A stretch of 15,189 nt of DNA from JACXVD01 sp047975785 (GTDB lineage: Bacteria > Pseudomonadota > Alphaproteobacteria > Sphingomonadales > Sphingomonadaceae): contig JBKEEC010000254.1 in assembly GCA_047975785.1 (NCBI GenBank), forward strand, positions 1 through 15,189. The letters run 5' to 3'. This document shows, in pieces, positions 14,730-15,189 of the stretch. The notes beneath the pieces were generated by a model. The model did not search any database. It had not been told where the DNA came from and saw only the letters and a list, made by a program, of their open reading frames with translations. How positions within the stretch are numbered: position 1 is the first letter of the stretch; every line of letters begins with the position of its first letter. The position numbers and the translations under genes are program-made.

Positions 14730-14805
14730 ACCAGGTCGGCGCTGTGTGCAGGTGAAATCAGACCCGGCGCTGTCAGCCACCATTTTTCGGGCAGGGCGAC
14801 AGGAC

Positions 14806-14837
14806 ATTACCTGCCCCGCACAAGCGGGACAGGTAAT
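14806..14837 (-). terminator. Strong hairpin downstream of tadC, possible terminator
   Basis: ATTACCTGCCCCGC and GCGGGACAGGTAAT form a 14-bp stem with one C-A mismatch and the loop ACAA. It lies 30 nt past the tadC stop (minus strand) and between convergent marR and tadC. Neither side has a long U-tract, so it may stop or protect transcripts rather than act as a textbook terminator. Confidence 0.5.
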
Positions 14838-14867
14838 ATTCTCATGGCGAAATTCAATGCTATAGCG

Positions 14868-15189
14868 TTACTTTAAAGAAGGATTATCCGAGAAAGCATC
14901 ACTGATGGAACAGGCTGCCGGGCCAAGGATAACAATAAACAACACTGGCAGAATAAACAGGATCAGCGGAACCGTCATGATGGCAGGCAGACGGGCGGCT
15001 TTTTCCTCGGCGCGCATCATGCGCTCATTACGGAATTCTGCCGACAGTACACTCAGGGCCGATGCCAGCGGTGTTCCGTATCGTTCCGTATGGATCATGG
15101 TGGTGACAACACCGCGCACGGATTCCAGATTCACACGATAGGAAAGGTTGTTGAACGCCAGTCGTCGTTCCGTCAGGAAGGATAATTCA
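14868..15189 (-). CDS. TadC-like type II secretion system F domain protein (partial)
   Basis: The frame is open from the right edge of the window to TAA at 14868-14870, about 106 residues of the C-terminal part; the start lies outside. TadC and TadB are inner-membrane platform proteins of the Tad (Flp pilus) apparatus, which assembles adhesive type IVc pili. Visible signatures of the GspF/TadC C-terminus are ERRLAFNNLSYRVNL, SERYGTPLA-like HTERYGTPLASALSVL, RMMRAEEKAARLPAIMTVP, and the last hydrophobic helix (LILFILPVLFIVILGPA). The Ala/Glu-rich RAEEKAARLP stretch before the helix favours TadC over TadB. It is probably the last gene of a tad cluster that continues beyond the window. The final residues after the helix are polar and family-typical in length. 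Confidence 0.88.
   Translation of the reverse strand, partial: ELSFLTERRLAFNNLSYRVNLESVRGVVTTMIHTERYGTPLASALSVLSAEFRNERMMRAEEKAARLPAIMTVPLILFILPVLFIVILGPAACSISDAFSDNPSLK

Noticed and set aside
941..14867. 16-nt near match ATTCAATGCTA(A/T)AGCG at 941-956 and 14852-14867
   Set aside because: One mismatch in 16 nt is expected about once or twice by chance in a window of this size, and no flanking similarity extends it.
1..15189. CRISPR arrays, tRNA genes, insertion sequences, prophage or integrase genes
   Set aside because: No regularly spaced repeats, cloverleaf-type sequences or recombinase motifs were seen in the intergenic DNA or translations.

Overview
The window looks like a chromosomal segment of an alphaproteobacterium, most likely of the order Sphingomonadales. 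This rests on three things: the dapF-mtaB-ftsY-septation protein A gene order, the large TonB-dependent receptor with a bulky plug-barrel architecture, and the style of the small proteins (EVE, MarR, SDR, Tad secretion). There is no rRNA, tRNA, CRISPR array, transposase, integrase or phage gene. The taxonomic call is inference; no marker gene was compared.

Layout. Positions 1-126 hold the 3' end of an unrecognised membrane protein, facing a VIT/CCC1-type metal transporter (minus). A minus-strand housekeeping block follows, transcribed from about 6103 down to 1011: dapF (diaminopimelate epimerase), mtaB (tRNA methylthiotransferase), ftsY (SRP receptor), a YciB/septation protein A, then after a gap folC. 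The first four overlap by 1-4 nt at every junction and are almost certainly one translationally coupled operon. A plus-strand EVE-domain gene diverges from dapF and converges on a small secreted protein of unknown function.

From about 7398 to 9829 two plus-strand genes lie back to back: a stand-alone 2-oxoglutarate/Fe(II) oxygenase with a clear H-x-D...H...R set, and a TPR protein with a C-terminal oxygenase-like domain. They are a few bases apart (or overlap) and probably act together. I consider this pair the best candidate for an undescribed protein-modification module, although its substrate cannot be read from the DNA. The first gene appears to use a non-AUG start behind a perfect AGGAGG. 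Convergent to them is a 943-residue TonB-dependent receptor with a good intrinsic terminator. Divergent from the receptor are an SDR dehydrogenase (type-II 3-hydroxyacyl-CoA dehydrogenase-like) and a MarR-type regulator. The window ends inside a tadC-like gene of a Tad/type II pilus system.

The non-coding DNA is the less expected part. A 70-nt REP-like palindromic element occurs twice at about 93% identity (2425-2494 and 9836-9905), in the same orientation relative to the gene it follows, with a possible fragment beside folC. A second family, a 33-nt hairpin with a conserved CTTGAC loop, occurs at 9913-9945 and 14697-14729 with a base-pair swap that preserves the stem. A perfect 11-nt inverted repeat flanks the marR promoter region, and a near-perfect 14-bp hairpin follows tadC.
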